Source: Microbacterium arborescens (GTDB lineage: Bacteria; Actinomycetota; Actinomycetes; Actinomycetales; Microbacteriaceae). From it: a stretch of DNA of 64,000 bases. The translations under genes and the position numbers were made by a program. The notes beneath the pieces are model-generated. The model searched no databases, was not told where the DNA came from, and was given only the letters and a program-made list of their open reading frames with translations. Location of the stretch: the NCBI RefSeq assembly GCF_030369635.1, contig NZ_CP128474.1:2108001-2172000 (forward strand). The letters run 5' to 3'. Positions 17,398-24,944 of this stretch are shown here, piece after piece. How positions within the stretch are numbered: position 1 is the first letter of the stretch; every line of letters starts with the position of its first letter.

Positions 17398-18717
17398 TCA
17401 GTCGGCGACCGAGATCCCCTTCGCCGTCATCTCGGCCACCATCTGCTCCTGCACCTTGGCGTAGGCCTCGGTGAGGGGCGTGCCCGACTCGACAGCGGCG
17501 GCGACCTCGTCGAGGAGGCTCGCGTTGAGCGCGTCGACCAGCGGCGGCCACTGCCAGTCGCGTGCCACCTGCTCATTCGACTCGGCGAAGACATCCCAGA
17601 TGTCCTGGCCGCCGAAGAACTCGAACACCTCGGGGGCCGACTGGATCGACGGGATCGAGTCGACGTCGGCGATCGCAGGCCAGCCGGCGCCGTTCTCGGT
17701 GAGCAGGCTCACGCTGTCGAGGTTGCTGTTGAGCCACAGGGCGAACTCGGCCGCCTGCTCGGGGTGCGCCGAACCCTTCAGCACGACGTTCGCGGACCCG
17801 CCCGACCAGCTCGCCGAGCGGGGGTTCGCCTCGTCCCACTGCGGCATGAGTCCGACCGACCACAGGCCCGAGGTCTCGGGGGCGTTGTTGCGGATGATCG
17901 CGTCGGCCCACGAGCCGCTCATCCACGACACGATGCGCCCGGCCTGCACGTCGGCGAACCACTCGCTCGACAGGTCGGCCTGCACCTTCACGAGGTCTTC
18001 GTCGATGAGGCGCTGCCAGTACTCGGCCATGCGCAAGGTGTCGGGGTTGTCGATCGCGACCTTCCAGGCGTCGCCCTCGACCTGGAACCAGGGTTCGCCC
18101 GCCTGTTCGGCGAGGCCCTCCATCCAGGCGGCCTGGTTCGGCGCGAACGCCGCGATGTAGCGGTCGGGCGCCGTCGCCCGCACCGCGACGGCGGCCGCGT
18201 AGAAGTCGTCCCACGTCGCGGGGGCCTCGGTGATGCCCGCCTCGGCGAACACGTCCGATCGGTAGTAGAGCCCCATCGGGCCCGCCGCCTGCGGGATGCC
18301 GTACACCCGGTCGCTGAACGTCGTCGCGCCGATCTGCCAGTCGGAGAAGACGTCGACGTCGTCGCCGACGTAGTCGGTGATGTCTTCGAGGGCGCCGTTG
18401 AGCAGGAAGGTCGGCATCTGGTCGTAGCCGACCTGCGCGACATCCGCGGGGTTGCCGGCCTGGACATCCGAGAGCATCTTGGCGTAGCCGCCTTCGGCGC
18501 CCGAGACGATCGTCTGCAGCTCGACCTGGATGTCGTCGTGCTGCTCGTTGAAGAGGTCGACGGCCTGGTCGATACCGGGCACCCAGGTCTGGAATGTGAG
18601 GGTGACCGGGCCCTCGTCGGCGGGTGCGGAACAGGCCGCGAGCGGCGCGATGACGGCGACCGTGATCGCGAGCGGAAGAAGGCGACGGCCGCGGAGCCGC
18701 CGGGGTGGAGTAGACAT
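17398..18717 (-). CDS. Sugar ABC transporter substrate-binding lipoprotein
   Basis: 439-aa extracellular solute-binding protein, family 1. N-terminus: basic RRLRGRRLLPLAIT, hydrophobic stretch and lipobox LAAC, so it is processed and lipid-anchored outside the membrane. The mature part has the usual ADVAQVGYDQMP and GIPQAAGPMGLYYRSDVF elements. Start is the ATG with AAAGGGG 6 nt upstream. First gene of the importer operon, with the promoter TGTCGG-17 bp-TAGCGT (18800-18772) under a 47-bp AraC-type site. Ligand unknown, probably an oligosaccharide. Confidence 0.94.
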   Translation of the reverse strand: MSTPPRRLRGRRLLPLAITVAVIAPLAACSAPADEGPVTLTFQTWVPGIDQAVDLFNEQHDDIQVELQTIVSGAEGGYAKMLSDVQAGNPADVAQVGYDQMPTFLLNGALEDITDYVGDDVDVFSDWQIGATTFSDRVYGIPQAAGPMGLYYRSDVFAEAGITEAPATWDDFYAAAVAVRATAPDRYIAAFAPNQAAWMEGLAEQAGEPWFQVEGDAWKVAIDNPDTLRMAEYWQRLIDEDLVKVQADLSSEWFADVQAGRIVSWMSGSWADAIIRNNAPETSGLWSVGLMPQWDEANPRSASWSGGSANVVLKGSAHPEQAAEFALWLNSNLDSVSLLTENGAGWPAIADVDSIPSIQSAPEVFEFFGGQDIWDVFAESNEQVARDWQWPPLVDALNASLLDEVAAAVESGTPLTEAYAKVQEQMVAEMTAKGISVAD

Positions 18718-18795
18718 CGATGCCCCTTTGCATGTGTGCGACGAGCTGCTCGGGTAGCAGCCGGATTTCACACGCTAGAACCGGCGATGCCACGC

Positions 18796-18842
18796 CGACA
18801 TAGCCGAATGAGCGTGCGCCCTGGACGATCCGCTGATCGGTC
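18796..18842. promoter_or_regulatory. Candidate AraC operator, copy 2 (importer operon)
   Basis: Second copy of the 47-bp site described at 13243-13289, aligned without gaps. Here too, on the minus strand, the CGACAT block overlaps the -35 (TGTCGG, 18800-18795), 17 bp from TAGCGT (18777-18772), in front of the binding-protein gene. The divergent carboxylesterase begins 85 bp to the right, so it could be controlled from the same site. Confidence 0.65.
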
Positions 18843-18926
18843 GTCGCGCTTGCCGACCGCGCCGGGGTGATGCCGAGACGCCTCATAAGCGGCTCTCATA
18901 CGGTGGACGGAACGGAGGGAGCAGGG

Positions 18927-20357
18927 ATGTCGCACGAAGCGGTCTCGAACGAGGCACGGGCCACCATCGGGCGGGGCGTGGTGCGGGGCACTCACGCGAA
19001 CGGGATAGACCGCTACCTCGGCATCCCGTACGCGAAACCGCCGGTGGGCGAGCGCCGGTTCCGCGTCGCCGAACCGGTCGACCCGTGGGACGGCGAGCGC
19101 GACGCGACGCGGTTCGGTGCGACCGCGCCGCAGACCCCCTACCCCGGCGCCCTCGGCGAACTCCTCACCGTGCCGACGATCGAGGGCGACGACATCCTCA
19201 CCGTCAACGTGTGGGCGCCCGCGGAGGCGGAGAATGCGCCCGTCGTTCTGTGGCTGCACGGCGGCGCGCTGGAGCGCGGCGCTGCCGCCCAGACGATGTA
19301 CGACGGCACCACGTTCGCCCGGGACGGCATCGTCTTCGTCTCGGCGAACTACCGGCTCGGCGTCGAAGGCTTCAGCGTGCTCGATGGTGCACCCCTCAAC
19401 CTCGGACTGCGGGATGCCGCGGCGGCGTTGCGCTGGGTCAGCGACGAGGTCGGCGCCTTCGGGGGCGATCCGGCGCGCATCACGCTCATGGGCGAGTCGG
19501 CGGGCGGTGCCCTCGTCGCCGCGCTCGTGAGCGAGCCCTCCTCTCGCGCTCTCGTCGCGGGCGCCATCATCCAGTCGGGACCGCTCGAGGCCGCCGAGCC
19601 TGACAGAGCACGCCGCGCGTCTGACGCGGTGGCCCGCGAGCTCGGCATCCCGACCACTCGTGACGCCTTCGCCGCGGCGCCGATCGCCGATCTGCTGAGT
19701 GCCCGTTCGCGAGCGTCGGCGGGGTCGAGCCCGCTGCGCGGCGCTCCCGGTTTTGTGCTCGCTCTCGACGAGGAGTCGCTGCCCGAGGCGCCCGAGATCG
19801 CGCTGCGGTCAGCGGATGTGCCGGTCCTGATCGGGACCAACACCGACGAGTACCGCCTGTGGCTCACGCCCGAGGCCATCGCCGGGATCGGGCATCTGAA
19901 GGCGTGGGTCGCGCGACGAGCTATCGGTGTGCCGGAGCGGGCGGCGCGGGCCGTCGCGCGCGCCTTGCCCGGCGCATCGCCCGGCGAGGTGCTCGGTCAG
20001 CTCCTCACCGACCGGATGCTGCGCGCCCCCGCCACGCGGATCGCCCGTGCCCGCACCGCGCCGACGTTCGTCTACGAGTTCAGCTGGCGCAGCCCCATCC
20101 GGGGTTTGGATGCCGCGCATGCCCTCGAGATCGGCTTCGCCTTCGATCGGCTCGGCGACCCCGAGGCGCTGCTGTTGGCGGGCCCCGACGCGCCCGCCGA
20201 CCTCGCGCGCGACATGCACGCGGCGTGGGTCGCTTTCATCCGCGACGGCGACCCCGGGTGGCCGCGCTTCTCGACGTCGTGCATGACGCGCATCTGGGAT
20301 GCCGCGAGCCGCGATCTCCCGCAGCGCCGAACCGAGGTCATCGACGCGCTCGGCTGA
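18927..20357 (+). CDS. Type-B carboxylesterase family protein
   Basis: 476-aa alpha/beta hydrolase of the carboxylesterase type-B family (usual length 480-550). Motifs: GIPYAKPPVGERRF near 32, oxyanion-loop HGG (LWLHGGAL) near 121, nucleophile Ser191 in GESAGG, acidic member likely in the TNTDEYRLW region near 310, and the C-terminal part where the catalytic His is expected is short (MHAAWVAFIRDGDPGWP). No signal peptide. Start is the ATG after GGAGGGAGCAGGG. Divergent from the importer operon and next to the operator copy, so it may remove ester groups (acetyl or aryl) from the imported glycoside; this is inference from position. Confidence 0.9.
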   Translation: MSHEAVSNEARATIGRGVVRGTHANGIDRYLGIPYAKPPVGERRFRVAEPVDPWDGERDATRFGATAPQTPYPGALGELLTVPTIEGDDILTVNVWAPAEAENAPVVLWLHGGALERGAAAQTMYDGTTFARDGIVFVSANYRLGVEGFSVLDGAPLNLGLRDAAAALRWVSDEVGAFGGDPARITLMGESAGGALVAALVSEPSSRALVAGAIIQSGPLEAAEPDRARRASDAVARELGIPTTRDAFAAAPIADLLSARSRASAGSSPLRGAPGFVLALDEESLPEAPEIALRSADVPVLIGTNTDEYRLWLTPEAIAGIGHLKAWVARRAIGVPERAARAVARALPGASPGEVLGQLLTDRMLRAPATRIARARTAPTFVYEFSWRSPIRGLDAAHALEIGFAFDRLGDPEALLLAGPDAPADLARDMHAAWVAFIRDGDPGWPRFSTSCMTRIWDAASRDLPQRRTEVIDALG

Positions 20358-20461
20358 GGCCGGCATACGCGAAAACCCACGCCGCGGCTAGGGCCTCTCG
20401 GCAACTCGTCGGCGGTGCGACAGTTTCCTCGGGACCTCTCGCACCGACGAACGGAGCCGTC

Positions 20462-20866
20462 ATGACCGACGCCAACACCTCACCTGCCACGGCCGATGAT
20501 GACGCCACGCCTGCTGCCGCCGCCGCCGACACGGCCGACCACGCGTCCACGCCCGACCAGCCCGAGCGCCCGAAGGGCGTGACGGGCGCGGCTTCGCGGG
20601 TCGTGCACGGCGTCGGGGATGCCGGCAAGGGCGCCATCCACAAGGTTCGGGATGCCGCGAAGGAGGCACTGCCCGACGCCGTACCCGACGTGGCGGACAG
20701 AATCGTCGACGCGGCCGCCGGGTTCGCCACCGCCCGGATCGATCAGAACGTCGCGATCGCCGACGGCGCGCTGAGCCTCACCCGTCGCACCGGCAAGGCC
20801 GCGCGCATCGCGGCGGTCATCGGTGTCGTCGCCGTCATCGCCGTACTCATCGCCCGCCGCTCGTAG
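20462..20866 (+). CDS. Hypothetical protein with C-terminal membrane anchor, 134 aa
   Basis: No family recognised. The first 45 residues are Ala/Thr/Asp-rich and disordered, the middle (VVHGVGDAGKGAIHKVRDAAKEALPD and IVDAAAGFATARI) is an amphipathic helical region reminiscent of LEA or apolipoprotein-like repeats, and the end (IAAVIGVVAVIAVLIARRS) is a single membrane segment with a basic cap. GGAG precedes the ATG. Possibly an envelope-associated stress protein; that is a guess from composition. Confidence 0.7.
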   Translation: MTDANTSPATADDDATPAAAAADTADHASTPDQPERPKGVTGAASRVVHGVGDAGKGAIHKVRDAAKEALPDAVPDVADRIVDAAAGFATARIDQNVAIADGALSLTRRTGKAARIAAVIGVVAVIAVLIARRS

Positions 20867-20872
20867 GCGGCG

Positions 20873-21331
20873 TCACGCGCCGGCGGAGTCGAATCGCGCT
20901 CCGCCGCGCTCGCCCCGGATCGAGAGCATGATCGCGAGAGCGATCCATCCGATCAGGGGCAGGACGATCAAGAAGAACCACATGCCGCTGCGGTCGGTAT
21001 CGTGCAGCCGGCGCCACGTTACCGCCAGCATCGGCAGCAGGGTGACCAGCGAGAACACCAGCACGATAACGTCGGGTAGATCCTGCACGACCCGGGTGTC
21101 GATCGGTCGCCAGTCCCCGGTGACGAGGCCGTTGATGATCTGCACGACGATCGGGAACAGCACGACAACGAGCATCGGCCACCAGAACTCGGACCGACTC
21201 GCACGCCCGCGGAAGTTCGCGTAGTTCTGGACGAACCGCCGCAATGCGACGAGCGCAGGCGCGCCGACGTAGGGCCGGGTGAGAGGGGGCTCGGTGAGAC
21301 GGTTCGGTCGGGGTGTCGCTTCACTCGTCAT
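20873..21331 (-). CDS. DUF805 family membrane protein
   Basis: 152-aa integral membrane protein with the DUF805 (YhaH) signature: NFRGRASRSEFWWPML near 40 and WRRLHDTDRSGMWFFL near 105, with three or four membrane helices. The 28 N-terminal residues are a Pro-rich cytoplasmic lead. A TAGGGT hexamer ends 6 nt before the ATG, suggesting a leaderless message. Converges with the 134-aa gene (6-nt gap). Function of the family is unknown. Confidence 0.88.
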   Translation of the reverse strand: MTSEATPRPNRLTEPPLTRPYVGAPALVALRRFVQNYANFRGRASRSEFWWPMLVVVLFPIVVQIINGLVTGDWRPIDTRVVQDLPDVIVLVFSLVTLLPMLAVTWRRLHDTDRSGMWFFLIVLPLIGWIALAIMLSIRGERGGARFDSAGA

Positions 21332-21365
21332 CCCCCGACCCTACGCGGGGCGCCTCACCCGGCGT

Positions 21366-22358
21366 TCACCGGAACGCGCGACCGATCGACGCGCCGATCT
21401 GTGAGATCTGCAGCCAGATCGCGGCGTTGTACAGCGGCCGCATCACTCGACGCAGCAGGGGAAGAGCCCGTCGCTTCGCGGTGCGCTCCCACCCCTGCTG
21501 GATCAGCAGCCGGGTGCCGCCGGCAGCGGGTTCCAGCACGATCCGCATGCGGCGCCGGTTCGACTTCGGCGAATCGGGCCAGGTCGTCACCCACTCGATC
21601 GCGCTCGTCGGCTCGCTCTCGACGAGCTCGATGCGGGCACGGCGACGCTCGGGATTCACCCGCTGCGGCTTGCCGTTCGGCGCGGTCTCGAGCGCGTAGG
21701 CGGTCCAGCTCGCCCCCGGCTCGATCTCGTCGGGCAGATCATCGACCCGGCCGAAACCGGGATCCCACTCCGGCATCCGTGCGGGATCGCTCAGGAGCGC
21801 CCAGACCTCCGCGACCGGGGCGGAGACATGGGCTTCGCCGGCGCCCGAGATCGACGCGCCGTCATCCATGGCCCGGCTCGGTACGGCGGGGTACCGCTCC
21901 GCCTGATCGAGAACCTCATGCACCTGCTGGGGAGTCGTCTCGAGGCGCTCGAGAATCGCTGCGATCAGCCCGCTGCCCTCGGCGAGCAGTTCGCGCAGCA
22001 CCGCAGCGGCGTCGCCGCGCTTTCCGCCCTTGGCCGCGCGCCGCAGCACCTCGAGGGCGCGGTCGTTCCACTCGAAGTCACCGCGCTCGTGGTAGGTGAT
22101 GCGACCGGGGCCGGGGGCCGCCGCTTGCACCCCGAGCGAGGCGAGTTGATCGGCGTGCTGCTGCTCGACCGCCGCACGTGTGCGTTCGAGGTCGACGCTC
22201 AGGGCGCGCAAAACCTGCCCGGCGACCTGCTCGTTGATCGTCAGCGCCAGCAGCAGGTGGTCGATGTCGCCGCTCTGCTCGCCGAGCCGGGAGGCTTCCT
22301 CCGCACCGGCGAGTGACAGTTCGTACATCGTCGCGGTCGCGACCGTCAGCTTGCTCAT
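21366..22358 (-). CDS. Clp-N domain fused to SRPBCC (polyketide-cyclase-like) domain
   Basis: 330-aa two-domain protein. Residues 1-155 are a pair of Clp N-terminal repeats (YELSLAGAEEASRLGEQSGDIDHLLLALT and NDRALEVLRRAAKGGKRGDAAAVLRELL), the substrate/adaptor-binding module of ClpC-type unfoldases, without any ATPase domain. Residues about 170-330 are an SRPBCC lipid/ligand-binding fold (AHVSAPVAEVWALLSDPARMPEWDP, closing with a hydrophobic helix). It begins in an ATGA overlap with the upstream HTH gene. Possibly a ligand-sensing partner of the small HTH protein, or an adaptor that brings clients to ClpC; neither is proven. Confidence 0.85.
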   Translation of the reverse strand: MSKLTVATATMYELSLAGAEEASRLGEQSGDIDHLLLALTINEQVAGQVLRALSVDLERTRAAVEQQHADQLASLGVQAAAPGPGRITYHERGDFEWNDRALEVLRRAAKGGKRGDAAAVLRELLAEGSGLIAAILERLETTPQQVHEVLDQAERYPAVPSRAMDDGASISGAGEAHVSAPVAEVWALLSDPARMPEWDPGFGRVDDLPDEIEPGASWTAYALETAPNGKPQRVNPERRRARIELVESEPTSAIEWVTTWPDSPKSNRRRMRIVLEPAAGGTRLLIQQGWERTAKRRALPLLRRVMRPLYNAAIWLQISQIGASIGRAFR

Positions 22359-22600
22359 CGGGTTCTCCTCGGGATGTCGATGGTCGGGTCGATCCGTTTG
22401 GCGTACTTCTTGTGCACGGCCTGACGCGAGACGCCGAGCGCATCGGCGATCTCCTGCCAGCTCATGCCCGCGCGCAGGCCGGCCTCGACCTGCGCGAGCT
22501 CGAGGCGTTCCGTGAGGGAACGCAGCGACGCGATGGCACGCAGCCCCGCGCGCGGATCACGCGTGTCTGCGGCGACGCCGGCGATTCGAGTGGATTCCAT
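22355..22600 (-). CDS. Small HTH DNA-binding protein, 81 aa
   Basis: Single helix-turn-helix protein: AGMSWQEIADALGVSRQAVHKKYAKR forms a complete HTH near residues 44-70, preceded by a helical region (TERLELAQVEAGLR). Its stop overlaps the start of the Clp-N/SRPBCC gene (ATGA), so the two are translated together. The promoter TTGACA-18 bp-TAGGTT ends 6 nt before the ATG, so the message is probably leaderless. Two palindromes lie on the -10 and -35, so this protein is likely its own repressor. HTH plus Clp-N pairs recur in Actinobacteria as regulatory couples. Confidence 0.88.
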   Translation of the reverse strand: MESTRIAGVAADTRDPRAGLRAIASLRSLTERLELAQVEAGLRAGMSWQEIADALGVSRQAVHKKYAKRIDPTIDIPRRTR

Positions 22601-22603
22601 GTA

Positions 22604-22647
22604 AGCAACCTAGGTTGCTCGGAGCGCGCTTGTCAACCTTAGTTGCT
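22604..22647. promoter_or_regulatory. Two operators over -10 and -35 of the HTH/Clp-N operon
   Basis: AGCAACCTAGGTTGCT (22604-22619) is a perfect 16-bp palindrome that contains the minus-strand -10 (TAGGTT, 22612-22607). A related site, GTCAACCTTAGTTGCT (22632-22647, 12 of 16 identical), overlaps the -35 TTGACA (22636-22631). The sites are 28 bp apart centre to centre. This is the layout of a repressor-controlled promoter, and the small HTH protein it drives is the obvious ligand. Confidence 0.75.
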
Positions 22648-22726
22648 CACGAGCTGCGGGGCGCCTTGTGCCATCAACCTGATACATTTTGTTCCACCAT
22701 CGGGGTACAAACGAAAGGCGTCACGC

Positions 22727-23791
22727 ATGCTCATCCTTTCTCTCGCGACCTTCGGGCCCCTCGAACTCACCGGCGCCATCGCGACATGGCCGCCAGTGTC
22801 ATTCGTGCTCGGACTCGTCGCCGCGGCGACCGTCGTCGCGATCCGCGCGAACACGAGCGGTGGCGCCGAGCGCGGAGCCGGGCTCATCGGAGAGCGCGGA
22901 TCCGCGCTTCGGCGCCGGTACGCCGGGGAGCATGTCGCCCTGGCCGTCGCGGGCGTCGCCGTGGCTCTGGGCTTCTTCCTCGAGTTCTTCTTCCGCGGCT
23001 ACGTCTGGGACGGCTCCGGGGCGTCGTGGTGGCGTGTAGCGGCGCCGCTCGCCGTCGCACTGACCGGCATCATCGCCGCGCTCGCCATCGTTCGCACGCG
23101 CGGATCGGGCGCGCCCGAGCGTCCCGTATCGCCGCCGGTGCGGAGGTCGTGGGTCTCGTTCAGCTCGCCCATGACCCTCGTCGCTCTGACGATCACAGCG
23201 CTCGGGCTCGTCGCGACGACCGTCGCGGCCTGCCTCGCCTCGTCGCCGAACGATGACGGCGATTGGCTATGGCTCGTCATCCCGATCCCGAATGCAGCGG
23301 ATGTCGATCCCCTCCGCGTCGTGTTCTATGGCTGGGCCTACGGCGTTCCCGCCCTCGTCGGCCTGACGCTGCTGGTGATCGTCGTCTGGCGGGCCCTCGA
23401 CCGCAACGCCGCGCGGTCGTTCCTCCGGCCCGAGACCGTCGCACTCGAGCGCGCAGCCCGCCGCCGCACCGCCGGCGGCATCGTGTGGCTGGCGACGGGC
23501 GCGTGCCTGCTCGCGTTGGGGGCAGCGTGGCGTCTCATCGGCAACGCGGCCTCGACGACGACCCTGATGATCGACGGCCCGGGCACCACCACCTCGTACG
23601 ACGTCGCATGGCGATACGCGGAGCTTGCATCTCTCGCCGGCGCGGCCGCGCCGATCGTCGAGATCGTGGCCGTCGGCATGCTCCTCGTCGTCGGCGGTTC
23701 GCTCGTCCCGCGCGCCGATCGCGACTCGGTCGCCGCCGCGATCGCCCCCGCGCCCGGAGCGCCGGGGACGGATGTCGGGTACGCCCGATGA
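22727..23791 (+). CDS. Hypothetical polytopic membrane protein, 354 aa
   Basis: About seven hydrophobic segments (near residues 15-37, 68-90, 103-120, 150-172, 205-228, 250-272 and 310-330) separated by short Arg-rich loops; no recognisable family. GAAAGG lies 8 nt before the ATG. It overlaps the downstream GntR gene in an ATGA junction. A membrane protein coupled to a YtrA-type GntR repressor usually belongs to an envelope-stress or export module; here no ABC ATPase is nearby. An imperfect inverted repeat (TTGTTCC...GGGTACAA, 22689-22710) upstream may be the regulator site. Confidence 0.78.
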   Translation: MLILSLATFGPLELTGAIATWPPVSFVLGLVAAATVVAIRANTSGGAERGAGLIGERGSALRRRYAGEHVALAVAGVAVALGFFLEFFFRGYVWDGSGASWWRVAAPLAVALTGIIAALAIVRTRGSGAPERPVSPPVRRSWVSFSSPMTLVALTITALGLVATTVAACLASSPNDDGDWLWLVIPIPNAADVDPLRVVFYGWAYGVPALVGLTLLVIVVWRALDRNAARSFLRPETVALERAARRRTAGGIVWLATGACLLALGAAWRLIGNAASTTTLMIDGPGTTTSYDVAWRYAELASLAGAAAPIVEIVAVGMLLVVGGSLVPRADRDSVAAAIAPAPGAPGTDVGYAR

Positions 23792-24174
23792 CCATCACCC
23801 GGCCGCTTTCCAGCGCCGACGAGAGCACGCCGTCGCGCGAGATCTATCTCCAGCTGCGTGGGCTCATCGTGTCGGGCATGCTTGCCGCGAATGAGCGCCT
23901 GCCCACCGTCCGTCAGACCGCCGCCGACCTCGGCGTCGCGCCCGGCACCGTCGCGAAGGCCTACAAGCTGCTCGAGCAGGAGGGGCTCGTGATCACCCGC
24001 ACCGCCGCCGGAACCCGCGTCGCCGAATCGGCGGCGGTGCTCCCCCACGCCGTGCTCAAGCGCATCCGCGAGCTGACCGACGAGGCGCTGCGCACCGGAG
24101 CGGGGCTCGACGATGTCATCAGCGTGCTGCGTGCGCAGTGGAGCGCTCAGACCGAGCAGCCGCCGGCCGATTGA
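23788..24174 (+). CDS. GntR-family regulator, YtrA type
   Basis: 128-aa short GntR regulator: winged helix (SREIYLQLRGLIVSGMLAANERLPTVR begins it, then ADLGVAPGTVAKAYKLLEQEGLV) in residues 15-80 and only a short helical dimerisation tail (AVLKRIRELTDEALRTGAGLDDVISVLR), the hallmark of the YtrA subfamily. It is translationally coupled to the membrane-protein gene before it and probably represses that operon. Effector unknown. Confidence 0.9.
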   Translation: MTITRPLSSADESTPSREIYLQLRGLIVSGMLAANERLPTVRQTAADLGVAPGTVAKAYKLLEQEGLVITRTAAGTRVAESAAVLPHAVLKRIRELTDEALRTGAGLDDVISVLRAQWSAQTEQPPAD

Positions 24175-24187
24175 GGCAGGGGTCGGG

Positions 24188-24595
24188 CTACAGCCCACCC
24201 CGGATGACGACGACGCTGTCACTGATCTGTTCACGGCCCGGGCGGTTCTCGGCATCCGGCAGGTAGCGGAAGTCGCCGACCTCGACGGCGGGCCCTCCCG
24301 TGATGATCGTCCCGAGTCCGCCGCCGGAGGAGCATGCGGTGCTCTCGAAGTTGCCATCGCGGAGCTGAATGAGGCAGATCTCGTCGTCCTGGCTCTTCGC
24401 GAGGAACAGCTCGACGCCGTCCACCTCGCCGACGAAGCGCGTCGTGTCAGACGCGATGCCGTCGGCTGCCCGCGCGTCAGCGACGACGTCGCGGTCGGTC
24501 TGCTCGGTCGCAAACTCGGGCAGATCGCCTGCCGAGCAGCCGGCGAGCAACAGGATTGGTGCGGCCAGGAGCAGTGATTTCATCGGCGATCGCAT
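24188..24595 (-). CDS. Putative secreted lipoprotein, 135 aa
   Basis: Short signal peptide with lipobox (LLLAAPILLLAGC, Cys near residue 20), followed by a mature domain of about 115 residues containing two further cysteines (EICLIQL and STACSSGGG) that could pair. The pattern resembles small actinobacterial lipoproteins with a compact beta domain. Start taken at the ATG 6 nt after a TAGGGT hexamer; the alternative Met four codons later also leaves an intact signal. Function unknown. Confidence 0.72.
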   Translation of the reverse strand: MRSPMKSLLLAAPILLLAGCSAGDLPEFATEQTDRDVVADARAADGIASDTTRFVGEVDGVELFLAKSQDDEICLIQLRDGNFESTACSSGGGLGTIITGGPAVEVGDFRYLPDAENRPGREQISDSVVVIRGGL

Positions 24596-24674
24596 GCCTG
24601 CACCCTATCGACCGGATTGTCGGGGAGTCGGGCTCCACTGACGCGGCCACCCCCGATGACCTGGCTTCACGCAC

Positions 24675-24944
24675 TCATCGCGGGGTCTGTTCACGATCAG
24701 CGAGTTCGAAAAGACGCCCGGGTTCGACCTGGAGTGCATCGCAGATCGCGGTGAGCGTCGTGAATCGGATCGCTTTACCGCGATTGTTTTTCAGGGCCGA
24801 CAGGTTCGCGATCGTGATGCCAGTCCTTCGAGCCAGCTCGGTCAGTGTGACGCCACGCTCCTGCAGCACGTCATCCAGCAGAATGCGCACCCGATGAGGC
24901 GCCCCGGGCGAATGGTCAGATGACACCGTCCGCCTCTTCCGCAT
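24675..24944 (-). CDS. XRE-family HTH regulator (YozG type)
   Basis: 89-aa protein made almost entirely of one Cro/CI helix-turn-helix (LLDDVLQERGVTLTELARRTGITIANLSALKN, then RFTTLTAICDALQVEPGRLFEL). Its start overlaps the end of the DUF2975 gene; the ATG (GGGAG 7 nt before) or a GTG six codons later may be used. XRE plus DUF2975 is a widespread conserved pair, and a large dyad lies on the promoter of this operon. Confidence 0.9.
   Translation of the reverse strand: MRKRRTVSSDHSPGAPHRVRILLDDVLQERGVTLTELARRTGITIANLSALKNNRGKAIRFTTLTAICDALQVEPGRLFELADREQTPR

Noticed and set aside
20414-20445. Hairpin GGTGCGA...TCGCACC before the 134-aa gene
   Set aside because: Seven-bp stem with an 18-nt loop is not unusual at this GC content and no function is suggested.
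22689-22710. GntR operator TTGTTCC...GGGTACAA
   Set aside because: Only 6 of 8 positions pair and no clear promoter overlaps it; kept as a remark in the membrane-protein entry and not as a feature.
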